From Candidatus Bacteroides pullicola (lineage in GTDB: Bacteria > Bacteroidota > Bacteroidia > Bacteroidales > Bacteroidaceae), in the NCBI GenBank assembly GCA_019115825.1, contig DXCV01000065.1, positions 37,340 through 101,339 on the forward strand: DNA of 64,000 nt, written 5' to 3'. Below are positions 62,254 to 64,000 of the stretch, piece by piece. Each line of letters begins with the position of its first letter. Within the stretch, counting starts at the first letter, position 1. Made by a program: the position numbers and the translations under genes. Below the pieces are notes generated by a model that was given only the letters and a program-made list of their open reading frames with translations, was not told where the DNA came from and did not search any database.

Positions 62254-62348
62254 CCACTCGTGTTTCCACCCTTACATCTCCCATTCATGAGATTGGGGAA
62301 ATAGTGGAGAGGAATTGGGGAGGAAGTGGAGGAGAAGTGGAGAGGAAG
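62254..62348. repeat. Interspersed repeat family B, copy 3
   Basis: CCATTCATGAGATTGGGGAA (62281-62300) continues ATAGTGGAGAGGAATTGGGG and AGGAAGTGGAG. An upstream TTTCCACCC can pair with the later AGTGGA, as in copy B1. It lies between higA and the S41 peptidase gene. Confidence 0.85.
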
Positions 62349-62448
62349 CACGTTCCACTCTGCACATCATACTATATTCAACTGACAGCTGAGGGTATAG
62401 GTCAGTTGAAGTAAGTAGGTTGAATCAGTTAATGATTTGCAGTGGGAA

Positions 62449-63549
62449 TTATAGAGATGGGCGGAGGTAGCTTTCCAATTCTGCCGCTACCCATTCCGTC
62501 CACTCGTCCACATTGTCCGTGAGTATCGTAGGCAACGGGAGGGGAATGCGCACATCGGGCGCGATGCCGGTAGAGTCAATGCCCCGTTCGGGCAGACGGC
62601 AGGAACGGGTCATAGGGACGGACAGTGTGATGCCGGACTGGGGTAGATTAACCGTACGGCAGTTGGAGTAATCCAGGCAGCCCATCGTATTGTCCCGCCC
62701 GTAAACAGTGGTGCGCCCGCTGCAAGCACGCAACGTCAGCACCATTTGTTCGCCGGCACTGGCCACCTCTGCATCGATGATGAGGGCAGCCCGGCGGGGT
62801 AGCGGAGAGATGCTGTCGTAAGATATTTCTATCCAGCGGGGAGTCATGAGGACGAATTCGTCTTCCGATGCTTTCATGGTATCCTCCAATTGTTGCACCC
62901 AATCCACTTCAATGTCCTCTATCCAGGCGATATGTGCGGGTGTATTGCGTATTTCCGCGCCGTCCACCCGGGTTTCCCGGTCGTACAGCAGTTTCGTATA
63001 AGGCCTGAAGATGCCATCCGTGCCTCCCCCGTTTCCGCGGATGTCGATAATCAGGTTCTCGCATCCCGATGCCTGGTAGGCCTTGATGGATTCTTCCACC
63101 CATTCCGGCGTAGGGTCATCGCCTCCACAAGATGGAAAACGAATCAAGAAGGTGCGGTCGGTGACTTTCCGGCAGGTTGGCAATGGGTCATAGTCTTCCA
63201 TCGTTTCATACGAGGGGACTTCTTTCTGCATATAGGGGTCTGAAAACCCGCCTACCCGCAGGTGGAAATCGTCGAACCAGGCATACAGTTCGCCTAAGGC
63301 TTCCCAAGGTTTCCGGTTCTCTTCGACTACTTCCTTGCGGCAACGGGCCTTCAAGGCTTCGTATTCTGTTCGGTTGGCCTCTGTCACTTTGCTGGGAAAA
63401 CCGGCATAATTGGTTTCCAGTTCGGTGACACCGAAATCGAAATCGGTAGCCATTCCGGAGTGAGTATTTTTCTCCTGTCCCCGGAGCAGGGTGCAAATCT
63501 GGAGAAACAGGATGCAAAAAAGCAAGTTCGGTAAGTTGTTTTTCATCAT
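62449..63549 (-). CDS. S41 family peptidase (C-terminal processing peptidase-like)
   Basis: A 366-aa exported protease. A signal peptide (LLFCILFLQICTLLRG) precedes a helical part and the S41 core: LIIDIRGNGGGTDG and IIDAEVASAGEQMVL, in which the Ser after Ala is the expected nucleophile. No PDZ domain is evident, so it belongs to the short tricorn/TSP-like branch. The start MMKNNLPN is chosen because a TTG 21 bases upstream lies on the promoter. It is divergent from the sulfatase-maturase gene. Confidence 0.87.
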   Translation of the reverse strand: MMKNNLPNLLFCILFLQICTLLRGQEKNTHSGMATDFDFGVTELETNYAGFPSKVTEANRTEYEALKARCRKEVVEENRKPWEALGELYAWFDDFHLRVGGFSDPYMQKEVPSYETMEDYDPLPTCRKVTDRTFLIRFPSCGGDDPTPEWVEESIKAYQASGCENLIIDIRGNGGGTDGIFRPYTKLLYDRETRVDGAEIRNTPAHIAWIEDIEVDWVQQLEDTMKASEDEFVLMTPRWIEISYDSISPLPRRAALIIDAEVASAGEQMVLTLRACSGRTTVYGRDNTMGCLDYSNCRTVNLPQSGITLSVPMTRSCRLPERGIDSTGIAPDVRIPLPLPTILTDNVDEWTEWVAAELESYLRPSL

Positions 63550-63565
63550 AAATAAGTGTTTTGCT

Positions 63566-63583
63566 GGCAAAGATAGCCTTTTC
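63566..63583 (-). promoter_or_regulatory. S41 promoter segment, half of an 18-bp inverted repeat
   Basis: Minus strand GAAAAGGCTATCTTTGCC; -7 element TATCTTTG at 63568-63575. The same 18 bases occur on the plus strand at 63654-63671. Confidence 0.65.
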
Positions 63584-63653
63584 TGTCAAATAGATAGTGC
63601 TATCCTTTGAGAATTCATGCAAGAAATGAACCGCATCGGCTGGGATTTGCCGG

Positions 63654-63671
63654 GAAAAGGCTATCTTTGCC
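63654..63671 (+). promoter_or_regulatory. Maturase promoter segment, other half of the 18-bp inverted repeat
   Basis: GAAAAGGCTATCTTTGCC with TATCTTTG at 63662-63669; TTTG lies 12 bases before the -7 element, close to the arrangement (11 bases) at the divergent promoter. Confidence 0.65.
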
Positions 63672-63698
63672 GCCATTACACCATTAATTAATAACGAT

Positions 63699-64000
63699 AT
63701 GCCCACAACCTACGCCCCTTTTGCCCGCCCGCTCTACGTCATGCTGAAGCCCGCAGGCGCCCTTTGCAACCTGGCTTGCGACTACTGTTATTACCTGGAA
63801 AAGAGCAAGCTGTATCAGGACAACCCCAAGCACGTGATGAGCGACGCGCTGCTGGAGAAGTTCATCCGGGAATATATCGGCGCGCAGACCATGCCGCAGG
63901 TGCTCTTCACCTGGCACGGCGGCGAGACGCTGATGCGCCCCCTGGCTTTCTATCAGAAGGCGATGGAACTGCAACGGAAGTATGCCGGCGGACGCACCAT
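63699..64000 (+). CDS. Anaerobic sulfatase-maturating enzyme, 5' part (cut by window end)
   Basis: A radical SAM enzyme that converts a sulfatase Cys or Ser to formylglycine. The first 100 residues show LKPAGALCNLACDYCYYLEK with the cluster cysteines Cys23, Cys27 and Cys30, and LFTWHGGETLM, both typical of anSME proteins. The gene continues beyond 64000. Its 18-bp promoter segment is shared with the divergent S41 gene. No sulfatase is in the window. Confidence 0.9.
   Translation, partial: MPTTYAPFARPLYVMLKPAGALCNLACDYCYYLEKSKLYQDNPKHVMSDALLEKFIREYIGAQTMPQVLFTWHGGETLMRPLAFYQKAMELQRKYAGGRT

Overview
The window looks like chromosomal DNA from a member of the Bacteroidales, probably Bacteroidaceae-like. 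The clues are the recurrent TAnnTTTG -7 promoter element (mostly TATCTTTG), the near absence of Shine-Dalgarno sites, the lipoprotein and TlpA-type content, a long-form IspG, and an anaerobic sulfatase-maturase. By eye the coding DNA is GC-rich for a Bacteroides, so I do not name a genus. I see no IS element, integrase, CRISPR array or rRNA.

Layout. 1-2.5 kb: an unrecognised AT-richer gene, tRNA-Leu(CAA) and manC. 2.5-7.4 kb: a greA-HIT pair with a terminator-like hairpin in the greA leader, a thioredoxin-fold lipoprotein without its cysteines, and pnp. 7.5-30.1 kb: a one-directional, tightly overlapping aryl-polyene-type pigment cluster. 30.1-34.8 kb, minus strand: sppA-lpxK-purine nucleoside phosphorylase-thiL. 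35.1-45.5 kb: a histidine-kinase-like protein without the phospho-acceptor His, a TlpA-type lipoprotein, aminopeptidase P, rpoN, a PAP2-like membrane protein, gcvH, purE and ispG. 45.6-50 kb: an AraC regulator, two small winged-helix proteins, a K+/H+-type antiporter, a nitroreductase-like lipoprotein and a small lipoprotein. 50.1-51.2 kb: a CE2-like esterase. 51.5-55.5 kb: a three-gene module of a membrane-anchored TIR/DUF4062-like protein and two related secreted proteins. 55.7-64 kb: pckA, a multimodular GH31 enzyme with dockerin-like and cohesin-like modules, a HigBA-type toxin-antitoxin pair, an S41 peptidase and the 5' end of an anaerobic sulfatase-maturase gene.

The pigment cluster encodes one ketoreductase, three ketosynthase proteins (two of them fusions of a ketosynthase with a degenerate ketosynthase-like half), three acyl carrier proteins, two complementary FabZ-like hotdog proteins, a thioesterase, a methyltransferase, an AMP ligase, two FAD oxidoreductases, four acyltransferase domains, a glycosyltransferase, an MMPL exporter fused to an acyltransferase, LolA, and two unknown exported proteins. 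Together they could make an aryl polyene, transfer it to a lipid and move it to the outer membrane. No aromatic ammonia-lyase is present, so the source of the aromatic starter is open.

The most unusual signals are (i) the TIR-like/secreted-protein module at 51.5-55.5 kb; (ii) two paralogous leaders inside the pigment cluster built from 22-bp phased repeats; (iii) two further interspersed intergenic repeat families; and (iv) the apparent split of dehydratase active-site residues between two cluster genes.
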